DNA of 64,000 nt from Erwinia billingiae Eb661 (GCF_000196615.1 NC_014306.1:1922001-1986000), one strand, 5' to 3'. Shown: positions 18,799-27,913, numbered from the stretch's first letter. Numbers and translations: made by a program. Notes: generated by a model from the sequence alone, not told the origin.

Positions 18799-20310
18799 TC
18801 AGAACATCATGACCATCCACGGATAACCAATCAGCATCAGGCCCGCCAGGAAGATGGCCCCGAAGATGGTGCCAAGGCGCCAGTAGTCTTTGGTTGGCAG
18901 GTAACCACTGCCGTAGTAAATCGGGCTTGGGCCAGTACCGTACGGGGTGATAATCCCCATCACACCCAGTGATGTCACCATCATCAGGCAGTAGACCGGC
19001 ATATTGATGCCCGGTATGGCAGCGGCGATGGTCAGCATGGCCGGCAGCAGCGCGGTGGTATGCGCGGTGGTACTGGCGAACAGGTAGTGCAGCAGGAAGA
19101 AGGCCACCAGCAGCATCACCGCCGCCACCTGTGGGTCGATGCCGGTCAGCAGCTGACCACCTTCTTTACCTAACCAGGCAATAAAGCCGACGCGTGCCAG
19201 GCCATCCGCCAGCGCCACCAGGGTGGCAAACCAGGCGAAGGTGTTCCAGGCCGGTTTGTTGCTGGTAATGTCGTTCCAGTTCAGTACGCCGGTCCACAGC
19301 ATCAGCACCACCACCAGCAGCGCGGCCATGGCCGGTTCAATCCAGGCGGTGGCAAAAATCCACATCAGCAGGGCGCTACAGACAAACACCAGCAGCAGAA
19401 TTTCGTTGCGTGACAGTTTGCCGAGTTTTTCCAGCTCACCTTTCGCCCATTTTGGCACTTCGTCATTGATTTTGACTTCCGGCGGGTAGAACCAGTACGC
19501 CAGCAGCGGCATGGTCAGAATCAGCAGCACGCCCAGCGGCAGGAAGGCGAGGAACCAGGTGCCCCAGGAGATTTCAAAACCGACGATGCTTTTCACCAGC
19601 GCCAGCGCCAGCAGGTTCGGGGCCAGGGCCGACAGGAACATCGAACTGGTGATACAGGCGGCGGTGATCGCTACCCACATCAGGTAAGAACCTATTTTGC
19701 GCGCGCTCGGATCGTTCGGTTTAGACCCGTACAGCGGCGGCAGGTTGGCAATAATCGGGTAGATGGTGCCGCCGCTGCGCGCGGTGTTGGACGGGGTGAA
19801 AGGCGCCAGCAGTAAATCCGCGAAGGTAATGGCGTAACCCAGCGTCAGGCTGCGACGACCGAGGTATTTCACCAGAATCAACGCCAGACGACGACCAAAC
19901 TGGGTCTTGTCATAACCGGCGGCAAACATAAAGGCACCGAAGATCAGCCAGACGGTGGAATTACCGAAGCCGCTCACCGCCCATTTAAATGACTCGGTGG
20001 CCATTTTAAATTTCGGGTTGGCCAGCTCGGCCGGGCTGAATAATAGCCACTGGCTAAACAGGGCGATTACCACCACCCCGGTCAGGCCGATTACCGCACC
20101 CGGCAGAGGCTCAAAGATCAACCCGACGATGACACCGACGAAGATAGCAAAGAAGTGCCAGGCATAGGGTTCCAGCCCGGCAGGCACTGGGGTCAGGAGC
20201 AGCAGCACGGCAACCAGCACCGGCAGGAACATCATAATCAGCCGTTTTTTTTGTCCCGCTGGGGCAGGAGGTGCCGCGACGGGTTCACTCAAAGTTGATG
20301 TCGTTTTCAT
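18799..20310 (-). CDS. DASS-family anion transporter (CitT/YbhI-like), probable dicarboxylate/tricarboxylate carrier
   Basis: A 503-residue inner-membrane carrier of the divalent anion:Na+ symporter/antiporter family. Diagnostic blocks are LLAPFTPSNTARSGGTIYPI (first Ser-Asn-Thr motif), ASTTAHTTALLPA (second motif region) and a GIITPYGTGPSPIYYGSGYLPTKDYWRLG C-terminal block, close to CitT. Such carriers exchange citrate, tartrate, malate or succinate. Beside fumarase and a fumarate-reductase-like enzyme it likely brings in malate/fumarate or exports succinate. The ATG at 20310 was chosen; a TTG at 20325 would add five residues and neither has a strong ribosome-binding site. An FNR-type promoter lies upstream. 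Confidence 0.85.
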   Translation of the reverse strand: MKTTSTLSEPVAAPPAPAGQKKRLIMMFLPVLVAVLLLLTPVPAGLEPYAWHFFAIFVGVIVGLIFEPLPGAVIGLTGVVVIALFSQWLLFSPAELANPKFKMATESFKWAVSGFGNSTVWLIFGAFMFAAGYDKTQFGRRLALILVKYLGRRSLTLGYAITFADLLLAPFTPSNTARSGGTIYPIIANLPPLYGSKPNDPSARKIGSYLMWVAITAACITSSMFLSALAPNLLALALVKSIVGFEISWGTWFLAFLPLGVLLILTMPLLAYWFYPPEVKINDEVPKWAKGELEKLGKLSRNEILLLVFVCSALLMWIFATAWIEPAMAALLVVVLMLWTGVLNWNDITSNKPAWNTFAWFATLVALADGLARVGFIAWLGKEGGQLLTGIDPQVAAVMLLVAFFLLHYLFASTTAHTTALLPAMLTIAAAIPGINMPVYCLMMVTSLGVMGIITPYGTGPSPIYYGSGYLPTKDYWRLGTIFGAIFLAGLMLIGYPWMVMMF

Positions 20311-20325
20311 AGTATTTGTCTGCAA

Positions 20326-20932
20326 GTTGTGGAGAATGCGATTTAACGCCCCGGTTTGTCTACAGCCACTTTTTTTAGTTTCTTAATCGTTACTTTAGCT
20401 ATTTTACCGTGACATTTGAGTTAATTTCACTTCCTTATCTTACGTCTTCATATTTATATTAATGACAACGTGCGAATATAATGCGATTTACCTGTGACGC
20501 TAATTTTGATCTGGATCAATAAAATATTCTCGCCACCCTTAAATTAATATAAAAATATAATTCATTTAATAAAACTCAGTTTTCTGTATCAAGTCGACCA
20601 CATCTTCGCTATCGCCTTGAACTTAAAGACAGTAGATTCAATTTCTTAAAAAATCCACTACGATTTTATGTGTATGATTTGTATGGGTTTATTTAGTATG
20701 TTAATGAAGGGTTGATTTTTTACTACTAATGATTAACAATTAAAGTGGGTATTTGAAGTATGGCCATCAATTAACCGACTTCAGTTCGTTTAAAAGTTTT
20801 ATAACTAAAATTAACGGTTATATAAGAAAAGAAATTGTTATATTAACTGCATCACATCGGACCACTTAATTAAATGGAAAGTAACGCGTCCGCGACAGAA
20901 TTCAAAACTTTTAAATTTTGGAGTTGATCATA
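20326..20932. other. Long AT-rich divergent regulatory interval
   Basis: About 600 bases without a convincing gene, clearly richer in A and T than the flanks. It separates the dicarboxylate carrier (minus) from the fumarate-reductase-like gene (plus). It holds the FNR box at 20506-20519 and -10-like hexamers on both sides of it. Close to the plus-strand gene is a near-symmetric element, CCACTTAATTAAATGG (20862-20877), with one mismatched pair. DcuR may also bind here; I could not identify its site with confidence. Confidence 0.6.
20506..20519. promoter_or_regulatory. Perfect FNR box
   Basis: TTGATCTGGATCAA matches the FNR consensus TTGAT-N4-ATCAA exactly. On the minus strand TATATT (20475-20480) lies where the -10 of a class II FNR promoter for the carrier should be. 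On the plus strand TAATAT (20545-20550) is at a similar distance and could serve the flavoprotein, though its leader would then be long (about 375 bases). Oxygen-limited induction of one or both genes is the inference. Confidence 0.8.
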
Positions 20933-23710
20933 ATGCATACTCTCACCCCGATCCTGAATCCCCTGACTCTGCCCAATGGCGCGGTGCTGAAAAACCGCCT
21001 GCTGATGGCACCGATGACCACCTGTACCGGATTTTATGATGGCACCGTGACCAGCGAGCTGGTGGAGTACTACCGTGACCGTGCAGGCAGCATTGGTACG
21101 GTGATCGTGGAATGCTGTTTTATCGATCCTAAAGGCCCGGCTTTCCCCGGCGCCATCGCTATCGACAGCGACAACAAAATTTCCGGCCTGAGCAAAATTG
21201 CCCATGCCATTAAATCCAAGGGCTCGAAAGCGATTCTGCAGATTTACCACGGCGGCCGAATGGTTGAGCCTGAGCTGATTGGCGGCAGAACGCCGGTTGC
21301 GCCGAGTGCCATCGCCGCACCCCGTGAAGGTGCCACCACGCCGCAGGCGCTGACCGCGGAAGAAGTGGATGTGATGATCACCAAATTTGGTGATGCCGTT
21401 AACCGCGCGATCAAAGCCGGCTTCGACGGCGTGGAAATCCACGGCGCGAACACCTATCTGATTCAACAGTTCTATTCTCCGAACTCCAACCAGCGTGACG
21501 ACAAGTGGGGCGGCAGCCGCGACAACCGCGCCCGTTTCCCGCTGGAAGTGTTAGAAATCACCCATAAAATGGCCGAACGCTTCGCGGATAATTCTTTTAT
21601 TATCGGCTATCGCTTCTCGCCAGAAGAGCTGGAAGTTCCCGGCATTCGCTTCGATGACACCATGTACCTGCTGGAGAAGCTCGCCGCGCGTGGCCTGGAT
21701 TACGTGCACTTCTCCGTCGGCCAGCTGCTGCGTTCTTCCATCGTCGACCGTGAAGATCCGACGCCGCTGATCAGCAAATTTATCGCCATGCGCTCTGAAA
21801 CCCTCGCCAAAGTGCCGGTGATTGGCGTCGGTGGCGTGGTGAATAAAGAAGATGCCGAAAGCGCGCTGGAACATGGCTTTGACCTGGTGGCGATCGGTAA
21901 GGCCTGCATCGCCTATCCCGACTGGGCCGATCGCATTACCAACAACGAACACCTTGAACTCTATATCGACAGCAACAAGCGCGAGGCGCTGAACATTCCT
22001 GAGCCGCTGTGGCGCTTCTCGCTGGTCGACGCGATGATCCGCGATACCAGCACCACCGGCCGCAAATACAAAGCCGGCGTCTATCAGGAAAAAGTGGAAG
22101 CCGAAGCGCTGAAGCTGAAAATCAACGTCACGCTGGATACCGACCGTATCACCGACATTATTCTGGTGCCGGATGACACACTGGACGTGGACTTCACCAC
22201 CACCTTTGAGAGCCTGCGCAGCCGCATCCTGGTCGCCAACAGCCCGCACGTGGACGCCATCACCGGCGCGACCACCCAGAGTGAAGCGCTGAAAAAAGCC
22301 GTTTCCCGCGCGCTGGCCACTTCCAGTAAAGAGCACGTGATTGAGGAAGGCGGCAACCCGGCGGCACCGGTGAATTACGATGTGGTGGTGATCGGCAGCG
22401 GTGGCGCAGGCCTGGCCGCCGCCATTCAGGCCAGCGATGACGGCGCTCACGTGGTGATCATCGAGAAGATGCCCACCATCGGCGGCAACACCATCAAGGC
22501 GTCGGTCGGGATGAACGCGGCAGAAACCCGCTTCCAGAAACTGAAAGGCATCGAGGACAGCAAAGACCTGTTCTATGACGAAACGTTGAAGGGCGGCAAA
22601 TTCAAAAACAATCCGGTGCTGCTGAGAGAGTTCGTAGAGCTGGCGCCAGAAGCGATCGAATGGCTGGCCGCCAAGGAAATTGAGCTGTGCGATATCACCA
22701 TCACCGGCGGCATGAGCATTGACCGTACGCACCGTCCGGCTGACCGGTCTGCGGTCGGTGGCTTCCTGATCAGCGGCCTGGTGAAAAACATTAACAAGCG
22801 CGATATCGAAGTGCTGCTGGAAACCTCCGTGGCGGAGATTCTGGTTGAGAACGGTGTGGTGACCGGCGTGAAAGTGGTCGATGAATACAACGACACCCGC
22901 ATCCTGAATGCCAAAAGCGTGATTGTGGCCACCGGCGGCTTCAGCGCCAACCGCGAAATGGTGGTGAAATACCGTCCTGAACTGGATGGCTTCGTCACCA
23001 CCAACCATGCCGGCGCCACCGGCAGCGGTATCGCCATGCTGCAGAAAATCGGTGCCGATACCGTGGATATGGGCGAGATCCAAATCCACCCGACGGTGGA
23101 GCAGACCACCTCCTACCTGATTTCCGAAGCCATTCGTGGCGGTGGGGCGATTCTGGTGAGCCAGGCGGGCAAACGCTTCTTTAATGAGATGGAAACCCGC
23201 GACAAAGTCTCCGCCGAAATCATCGCCTTGCCGGAGAAAAGTGCCTGGGTGATCTTTGATGAGCAGGTTCGTCTGAATAACAAAGCGGCCGACGAGTATA
23301 TCGCCAAGGGCTTTGTGATCAGCGCACCGTCACCGCAGGAGCTGGCGATTAAGCTGAACATGGATCTCCATGCGCTGCTGGCGACGCTGGAACGCTACAA
23401 CCTGTTTGTTGAAAAACAGGATGATGAAGACTTTGGCCGTAAAACCGCGCTACGTCATCCACTGAATCAGGGACCGTTCTACGCTATCCGCATTGCCCCA
23501 GGGGTTCACCACACTATGGGTGGCGTGACCATCAATCCGGACACCGCGGTGCTGGATGCGCAGAAACAGGTGATAGAAGGTGCCTGGGCGGCGGGTGAGG
23601 TGGTTGGCGGTATCCACGGTGCAAACCGTATCGGCGGTAACGCCGTGGCCGATATCATTATCTTCGGTATCCTGGCCGGTAAAAACGCGGCGGCGCTGGC
23701 ACGACGCTAA
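20933..23710 (+). CDS. Three-domain flavoprotein: OYE-like/FMN_bind/FAD fumarate reductase (NADH:fumarate oxidoreductase type)
   Basis: A 925-residue protein with three flavin domains. Residues 1 to about 345 form an old-yellow-enzyme barrel (LTLPNGAVLKNRLLMAPMTT, HGANTYLIQQFYSP). Residues about 370-460 are an FMN_bind domain with the ApbE target motif D441-A-I-T-G-A-T447, where FMN is expected to be attached covalently to Thr447. From about 480 on is a fumarate-reductase/flavocytochrome c-type FAD domain (VVVIGSGGAGLAAA; the GGVTINPDTAVL and GGIHGANRIGGNAVAD blocks). This arrangement is that of the soluble NADH:fumarate reductase described in Klebsiella. It would let cells dump electrons from NADH onto fumarate in the cytoplasm. 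The start at 20933 has GGAG nine bases upstream. ApbE is encoded at 43152-44117. Confidence 0.88.
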   Translation: MHTLTPILNPLTLPNGAVLKNRLLMAPMTTCTGFYDGTVTSELVEYYRDRAGSIGTVIVECCFIDPKGPAFPGAIAIDSDNKISGLSKIAHAIKSKGSKAILQIYHGGRMVEPELIGGRTPVAPSAIAAPREGATTPQALTAEEVDVMITKFGDAVNRAIKAGFDGVEIHGANTYLIQQFYSPNSNQRDDKWGGSRDNRARFPLEVLEITHKMAERFADNSFIIGYRFSPEELEVPGIRFDDTMYLLEKLAARGLDYVHFSVGQLLRSSIVDREDPTPLISKFIAMRSETLAKVPVIGVGGVVNKEDAESALEHGFDLVAIGKACIAYPDWADRITNNEHLELYIDSNKREALNIPEPLWRFSLVDAMIRDTSTTGRKYKAGVYQEKVEAEALKLKINVTLDTDRITDIILVPDDTLDVDFTTTFESLRSRILVANSPHVDAITGATTQSEALKKAVSRALATSSKEHVIEEGGNPAAPVNYDVVVIGSGGAGLAAAIQASDDGAHVVIIEKMPTIGGNTIKASVGMNAAETRFQKLKGIEDSKDLFYDETLKGGKFKNNPVLLREFVELAPEAIEWLAAKEIELCDITITGGMSIDRTHRPADRSAVGGFLISGLVKNINKRDIEVLLETSVAEILVENGVVTGVKVVDEYNDTRILNAKSVIVATGGFSANREMVVKYRPELDGFVTTNHAGATGSGIAMLQKIGADTVDMGEIQIHPTVEQTTSYLISEAIRGGGAILVSQAGKRFFNEMETRDKVSAEIIALPEKSAWVIFDEQVRLNNKAADEYIAKGFVISAPSPQELAIKLNMDLHALLATLERYNLFVEKQDDEDFGRKTALRHPLNQGPFYAIRIAPGVHHTMGGVTINPDTAVLDAQKQVIEGAWAAGEVVGGIHGANRIGGNAVADIIIFGILAGKNAAALARR

Positions 23711-23719
23711 AGCAACAAT

Positions 23720-23770
23720 GGGGTCACGCTCTCCGGCCATTTCCAGGCACGGGACGTGACCCCCTCTTAT
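23720..23770 (+). terminator. Probable terminator of the flavoprotein gene
   Basis: GGGGTCACG (23720-23728) pairs with CGTGACCCC (23755-23763), followed by CTCTTATT. The stem is perfect over nine bases, but the loop is large (26 bases). Confidence 0.5.
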
Positions 23771-23817
23771 TGCGTGAATACGCTTATCAGAACGATGAAT
23801 TAAACCCTTTCCGCAGC

Positions 23818-24891
23818 TTAGAATTGATACGCAATCCCCAGTGCCATCACATCATCCGTGGCTAACCCCAGCGGATTGTCATTTTTCAGCAGGTTTATTT
23901 TATATTCTGCAAACACCACCATATTCTTATTGAAGTAATAATACGCGCCCGGTGCGATATAGTTAATAATATCCGTGTCACCAATCCCCTCAATATCTTC
24001 AGCCCGGGAGAATATCCAGGCCAGAGACGGGCGGAAACCATTGGTGAACTGATATTGTGCCACCGCCTCAATATTTTGCGCTTTATTGGCAAACCCGCCG
24101 CTAATCGGCGTGGCGTTCAGCGTTTCATCATAGTCAGCGGCAAGATAGATACTGTTGGCGTCGTATTTTACCCCGGCTGCCCAGTGCTGTGCTTTCTCGC
24201 CGTTACCACGACTCATGCTGTTCTGTTCCTCGGTGCGATCGAGGCTGGCGAAGGATCCCACCAGGCTGACGCCCGAGCCAAAATCATAGGTGGCCGACAG
24301 TGCAAAGCCGTCGCCGTTAGACCGGGTGATAGCATCACTGTCGCCGGCGCGTTCGTTTTTGCCCTGATACTGCGCGGCAACGTTAAGCCCACTGAGCAGG
24401 CCGAAGAAGCCGTTGTTACGCCAGGTGAGTAATCCGGCGGAACGTCCCACCAAAAAGACGTCGTTATAGTCGGAGTCGCTGCCGAAATACGGCAGCATAT
24501 CCGTATAGCTCATCACGTCATACACCAGGCCAAAGTTGCGGCCATAGTCAATGGAGCCCCACTGGCCATACTTTAATCCGGCGTAGCCCAGGCGGGTGGC
24601 GTTGCCGTTTTGCGCATCGCTGCCTTCGGAATTATGCAGGCTGTACTGATATGACCAGGTACCATAGCCGGTGAGCTGGCTGGATATTTGCGTTTCGCCG
24701 TAAAACCCACCCTGCAGATTTGATGAAGCGTCGCCATCGTTATTCGCATCGTTGGAAATAACGTGCGAGGTTTTAATACGTCCGGTCAAATCAAGTCTGT
24801 TTCCGTCTTTATTATAGATCTCAGCTCCGTGTGCCGGGCACAGGAAAGCCAACAGTGGCATGGCTGCCATTGCAAGAGAACGCTTCATCAT
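23818..24891 (-). CDS. OmpC/OmpF-type trimeric porin
   Basis: A 357-residue outer-membrane beta-barrel. The signal peptide ends at AHG before AEIYNKDGNRLDLTG, the usual start of mature enteric porins. The constriction-loop region (DMLPYFGSD) and the terminal YQF, with the C-terminal Phe needed for barrel assembly, are present. It forms water-filled channels for small solutes. It lies downstream of the spermidine-type transporter operon on the same strand but 90 bases away, with a remarkable palindrome between them. It may therefore be a specific porin for that importer or an independent unit. Several Asn/Asp-rich loops distinguish it from the housekeeping porins I know. Confidence 0.9.
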   Translation of the reverse strand: MMKRSLAMAAMPLLAFLCPAHGAEIYNKDGNRLDLTGRIKTSHVISNDANNDGDASSNLQGGFYGETQISSQLTGYGTWSYQYSLHNSEGSDAQNGNATRLGYAGLKYGQWGSIDYGRNFGLVYDVMSYTDMLPYFGSDSDYNDVFLVGRSAGLLTWRNNGFFGLLSGLNVAAQYQGKNERAGDSDAITRSNGDGFALSATYDFGSGVSLVGSFASLDRTEEQNSMSRGNGEKAQHWAAGVKYDANSIYLAADYDETLNATPISGGFANKAQNIEAVAQYQFTNGFRPSLAWIFSRAEDIEGIGDTDIINYIAPGAYYYFNKNMVVFAEYKINLLKNDNPLGLATDDVMALGIAYQF

Positions 24892-24923
24892 TTTATAAAC
24901 CCTGTTTAATGTTGTTTTTATTT

Positions 24924-24939
24924 CCCCCCTTAAGGGGGG
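24924..24939. repeat. Perfect 16-bp palindrome CCCCCCTTAAGGGGGG upstream of the porin
   Basis: Six C, TTAA, six G, exactly symmetric, 33 bases before the porin start. In RNA it would form a very stable six-pair stem with a four-base loop in the porin leader. In DNA it could be a protein site. No U-tract follows on the minus strand. Confidence 0.75.
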
Positions 24940-24981
24940 TATTTACTGATAATAGAATCCCTGTCTGTGATTACGCTGAAC

Positions 24982-25638
24982 TTATTTAGTGAGCTGGCGT
25001 TCCTCCCATTGTTCTTTGGTTAATGTTTTTACGTCAAACTGATCGCGTGTGCGGCAGTAGGTATTACCACCCATGCGACCCACGGCATCCATCAGCTGCT
25101 GATCGATATGCATATTCTCAGGATTGACCGCATCGCTGCGGATATACACGCCAACCACTTCGCCTAAAATGATCTCGCGCGCCGCGCCAACCTGCAGCGT
25201 GGTATGGCGGCGGCACTCCAGCGCGGCCGGTGCGGACAGAATGCGCGGGCTGCGCACCATTTTTCCGGGCGTGGTGTCCAGCCCGGCGGTCTCCAGCTCA
25301 TCCACTTCAGGGCCGAACTTAATGGCGCAGATCTCCATCTGACTGACCAGCGCATCGTCAACGATATGCACGGTGAATTCGCCGGTTTCACGAATGTTGC
25401 GCGCGGTGTCCTTGAAGCGCATATCGTCATAGTTCTCGACGCCAATCGCCACAATCGCCGGATCGTGGGTCAGCACGTTGAAAAAGCTGAATGGACCGGC
25501 GTTTGGCACGCCATCCTTGCTGAGCGTGGTGACCAGCGCGATCGGGCGCGGGATCACGGTGCCAATCAAGATCTTGTAGCGTTCGCGCTCGGTTAAGTCG
25601 GCGAAATCAAAAAAGGTGTGCGGGACGGCGGGATTCAT
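24982..25638 (-). CDS. Flavin reductase-like protein (FMN-binding split barrel, DIM6/NTAB type)
   Basis: A 218-residue flavin-binding split-barrel protein. The family start (YKILIGTVIPRPIALVTTLSKDGVPNAGPFSFFNVLTHDPAIVAIG) matches the FMN-binding loop of DIM6/NTAB-type flavin reductases. The family either supplies reduced flavin to monooxygenases or acts on its own substrate. It is the last gene of the six-gene transporter operon, one base after the M24-like gene. The window has three luciferase/DszC-like monooxygenases without a local reductase, but none is in this operon, so a link to them is only a possibility. Confidence 0.82.
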   Translation of the reverse strand: MNPAVPHTFFDFADLTERERYKILIGTVIPRPIALVTTLSKDGVPNAGPFSFFNVLTHDPAIVAIGVENYDDMRFKDTARNIRETGEFTVHIVDDALVSQMEICAIKFGPEVDELETAGLDTTPGKMVRSPRILSAPAALECRRHTTLQVGAAREIILGEVVGVYIRSDAVNPENMHIDQQLMDAVGRMGGNTYCRTRDQFDVKTLTKEQWEERQLTK

Positions 25639-25639
25639 T

Positions 25640-27064
25640 TCAGGCTCCAGAGCGAATGCGGTGAGTTTCTAACGGCGTATGGCGGCTGAGGTTCTCAAAG
25701 CCGTCACGGGTCACGACGTAGCAGTCGCCAATGTTGCAGCCGGCAGAGAGCGGTTCCAGCCACTGGGTGTGCAGCACAAACACCATGCCTTCTTCCAGCC
25801 GGTCGTAGTTGTGCGATGAAATATTGAAGCTGTTCTGACCGCCGGCCATGCCGACCGAATGGCCGAGATTGGGGTTATGCGGACCGTGCGTGGCCGGATA
25901 GACATGCATCAGCTTGCGGCCCTGAGCTTCCCAGTCGATATCCTTGACGTACTGCTGCGGGATCAGTCGTGCGCCGCCATCCGGCATCGGCGACCAGTTG
26001 TACGGCATGGTGCGCGCTTCCGGCGAGGCGAGCAGGCCCTGTTCGATCATCGACTCAAAGGCGGCGTTATTGATATCGCGCATCAGCGCACCGGGCTTGA
26101 TCAGCCGCTCTGCGCGCTTTACGCCGTCGGTGCAGGCTGCCAGCACTTTTTCCTGACGCTCGGTGATCTCGCCCACCGCGATCATCCGCGCGGTTTGCGC
26201 GGTGTAGCCGCGCCAGGTGACGTTGGAGATATACAAATTGATCAAATCCCCCGGACGCACCACGTGACCGTACGGCTTGCCGCAGTGGGTGCCGAATTCA
26301 TTGATGCCAATCTGATAGCCGTCGCCGGTCTCGCCGCCAAAGGCCATCTGCGCGGCGGTGAAGGCGGCGAAGATTTCGTGGTCGGTCACGCCGGGCCTGG
26401 CGACATGGTAGGCCGCCTGGGTACCGATACTGATCAGCTGCGCCGCGGCGCGGAACATCTCGATTTCACGCGGTGAACGCACCTTCTGCAGGCGGTCGAG
26501 GATCGGGTTGTCGGCAACAAATTTAGCCCCCGGCAGCATCGATTCCAGTCCGGCCCAGAAGGTCAGGGCGGTGCGATCGCCGAGGAGGCCGATCTGCGCT
26601 TTCTTCAGGCCCAGACCGGTCAGGATCTCGGCACATTTCTCCGCGGTTTTCACCACCGAATCACCCGGACGATCCGAATATTCGCGGCCAATCGGCCCAA
26701 TTTGCCAGATATCGTTGACCAGCAAAGGCTCACCCGCAGGCGGGAGCAGCACCGACTGAGTAAAGAATGACAGCAGCGTCAGCGGCTTGTCCGCATCGGT
26801 GGGGATAATTAATACCCCTTCACGCATCCAGTCACACAGGTAGCGCAAATAGTGGTTAGAGGCATGGAACCAGCCGACGCTGCCAGCATGCACCACCAGC
26901 GCATCGTGTCCGGCTTCCACCGCGGCACGGCGAACGCGGCGTAAACGTTCCTCAAACTCGTCCAGCGGCAGCGGCAATGGCGCTGAGAATTCAAAATCAG
27001 GCTGAAAATCAGCCAGCAGCGCGCCAATACGATAGCCGGCGGCCGGGTTGCCTTGCGTGGTCAT
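25640..27064 (-). CDS. M24 pita-bread-fold protein, creatinase-like, lacking canonical metal ligands
   Basis: A 474-residue two-domain M24 protein: a creatinase N-terminal domain, then the pita-bread domain from about residue 190. In metal-dependent aminopeptidases the core reads D-x10-D before an R-T pair; here the equivalent reads RPGDLINLYISNVTWRGYTA followed by Q-T-A-R. The aspartates are absent, as in creatinase and ectoine-hydrolase-type enzymes. A His in FGTHCGKP aligns with the catalytic His of creatinase, but the glutamate of creatinase's ALERT motif is replaced by Gln. It should hydrolyse a C-N bond of a small metabolite, not a peptide. The start at 27064 has AAGGA six bases upstream. 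It sits between the importer and the flavin reductase-like gene. Confidence 0.8.
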   Translation of the reverse strand: MTTQGNPAAGYRIGALLADFQPDFEFSAPLPLPLDEFEERLRRVRRAAVEAGHDALVVHAGSVGWFHASNHYLRYLCDWMREGVLIIPTDADKPLTLLSFFTQSVLLPPAGEPLLVNDIWQIGPIGREYSDRPGDSVVKTAEKCAEILTGLGLKKAQIGLLGDRTALTFWAGLESMLPGAKFVADNPILDRLQKVRSPREIEMFRAAAQLISIGTQAAYHVARPGVTDHEIFAAFTAAQMAFGGETGDGYQIGINEFGTHCGKPYGHVVRPGDLINLYISNVTWRGYTAQTARMIAVGEITERQEKVLAACTDGVKRAERLIKPGALMRDINNAAFESMIEQGLLASPEARTMPYNWSPMPDGGARLIPQQYVKDIDWEAQGRKLMHVYPATHGPHNPNLGHSVGMAGGQNSFNISSHNYDRLEEGMVFVLHTQWLEPLSAGCNIGDCYVVTRDGFENLSRHTPLETHRIRSGA

Positions 27065-27088
27065 AATCATTCCTTTTTGTTCAGTAAA

Positions 27089-27913
27089 TTAAGGGTTCTG
27101 CGGGCGCGGGGCCAGCACGCGGCGGGCCACCAGCAGGCCCAGCAGCGTAATGGCGATCAGGATCCCGGAGATGGCGGCAACGCGCACATCCAGCGACTCT
27201 TCAATCAGCGCAAACATACGCAGCGGCAGAACCGTGGTACTGGCATCGGCCAGGAACAGCGTGACGGTGACGTTATCCAGCGACTGGATAAACACCAGAA
27301 ACGCGCCGGCGAGGATGCCCGGCATCAGCAGCGGCAGGATCACCCGCCGTAAGGTCATAAACCAGCTGGCGCCCATGGTGGTGGAGGCTTCGGCCAGCGA
27401 CGGATTCAGCCCCTGCGCCACCACCGACGCGGCGCGGTACATCAACGGACCAAACACCACCACGTGTCCCAGCACCGTCAGCCACAGCGACGGCGCGAAG
27501 CCGAAGAAGTTAGCGACAATCAGCGCCGCCAGGCCGTACACCAGGCTTGGCAACACCAGCGGCGCCAGCAGCAGCGGCTCAATGGCATTGACGCTTTTAC
27601 GCTTCATCCGCGTCATGCCGATGGTGGCGGGCACCGCAAACAGCAGCGATCCCAGCACCGCCCATCCGGCAATTTTCAGCGAGTTCCAGGCGGCGATATG
27701 CTCAGTCCCGGAGCGCACCGGGTCCAGCAGCGCTTCATACCAGCGCAGGGAGAAGCCTTCCGGCGGGTACTTCAGCGTCTGCCCGGCGGTAAACGACATC
27801 ATGATGGCGATGACGATCGGCGCGACCAGGTAGACCAGGCACAGGGTGCCGAAGCCATAGACGAACAGCGTGTAAAGCCAGCCAGGGATGGGATTTTCTC
27901 GGTGATCAGACAT
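27089..27913 (-). CDS. ABC transporter permease, spermidine/putrescine type (PotC-like)
   Basis: A 274-residue inner-membrane permease with six likely helices and the EAA loop (VAQGLNPSLAEASTTMGASW) that contacts the ATPase. It is the second permease of a spermidine/putrescine-type importer (family MOI). It overlaps the first permease gene by eight bases and precedes the M24-like gene by 24. The cargo is probably a small cationic or amide-bearing molecule that the M24-like protein hydrolyses; this is inferred from context. Confidence 0.87.
   Translation of the reverse strand: MSDHRENPIPGWLYTLFVYGFGTLCLVYLVAPIVIAIMMSFTAGQTLKYPPEGFSLRWYEALLDPVRSGTEHIAAWNSLKIAGWAVLGSLLFAVPATIGMTRMKRKSVNAIEPLLLAPLVLPSLVYGLAALIVANFFGFAPSLWLTVLGHVVVFGPLMYRAASVVAQGLNPSLAEASTTMGASWFMTLRRVILPLLMPGILAGAFLVFIQSLDNVTVTLFLADASTTVLPLRMFALIEESLDVRVAAISGILIAITLLGLLVARRVLAPRPQNP

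Noticed and set aside
21551..23089. 512-codon minus-strand frame inside the three-domain flavoprotein gene
   Set aside because: The plus-strand flavoprotein is unmistakable across the same bases; the antisense translation is low-complexity (His/Gly/Asp/Val) and has no ribosome-binding site.
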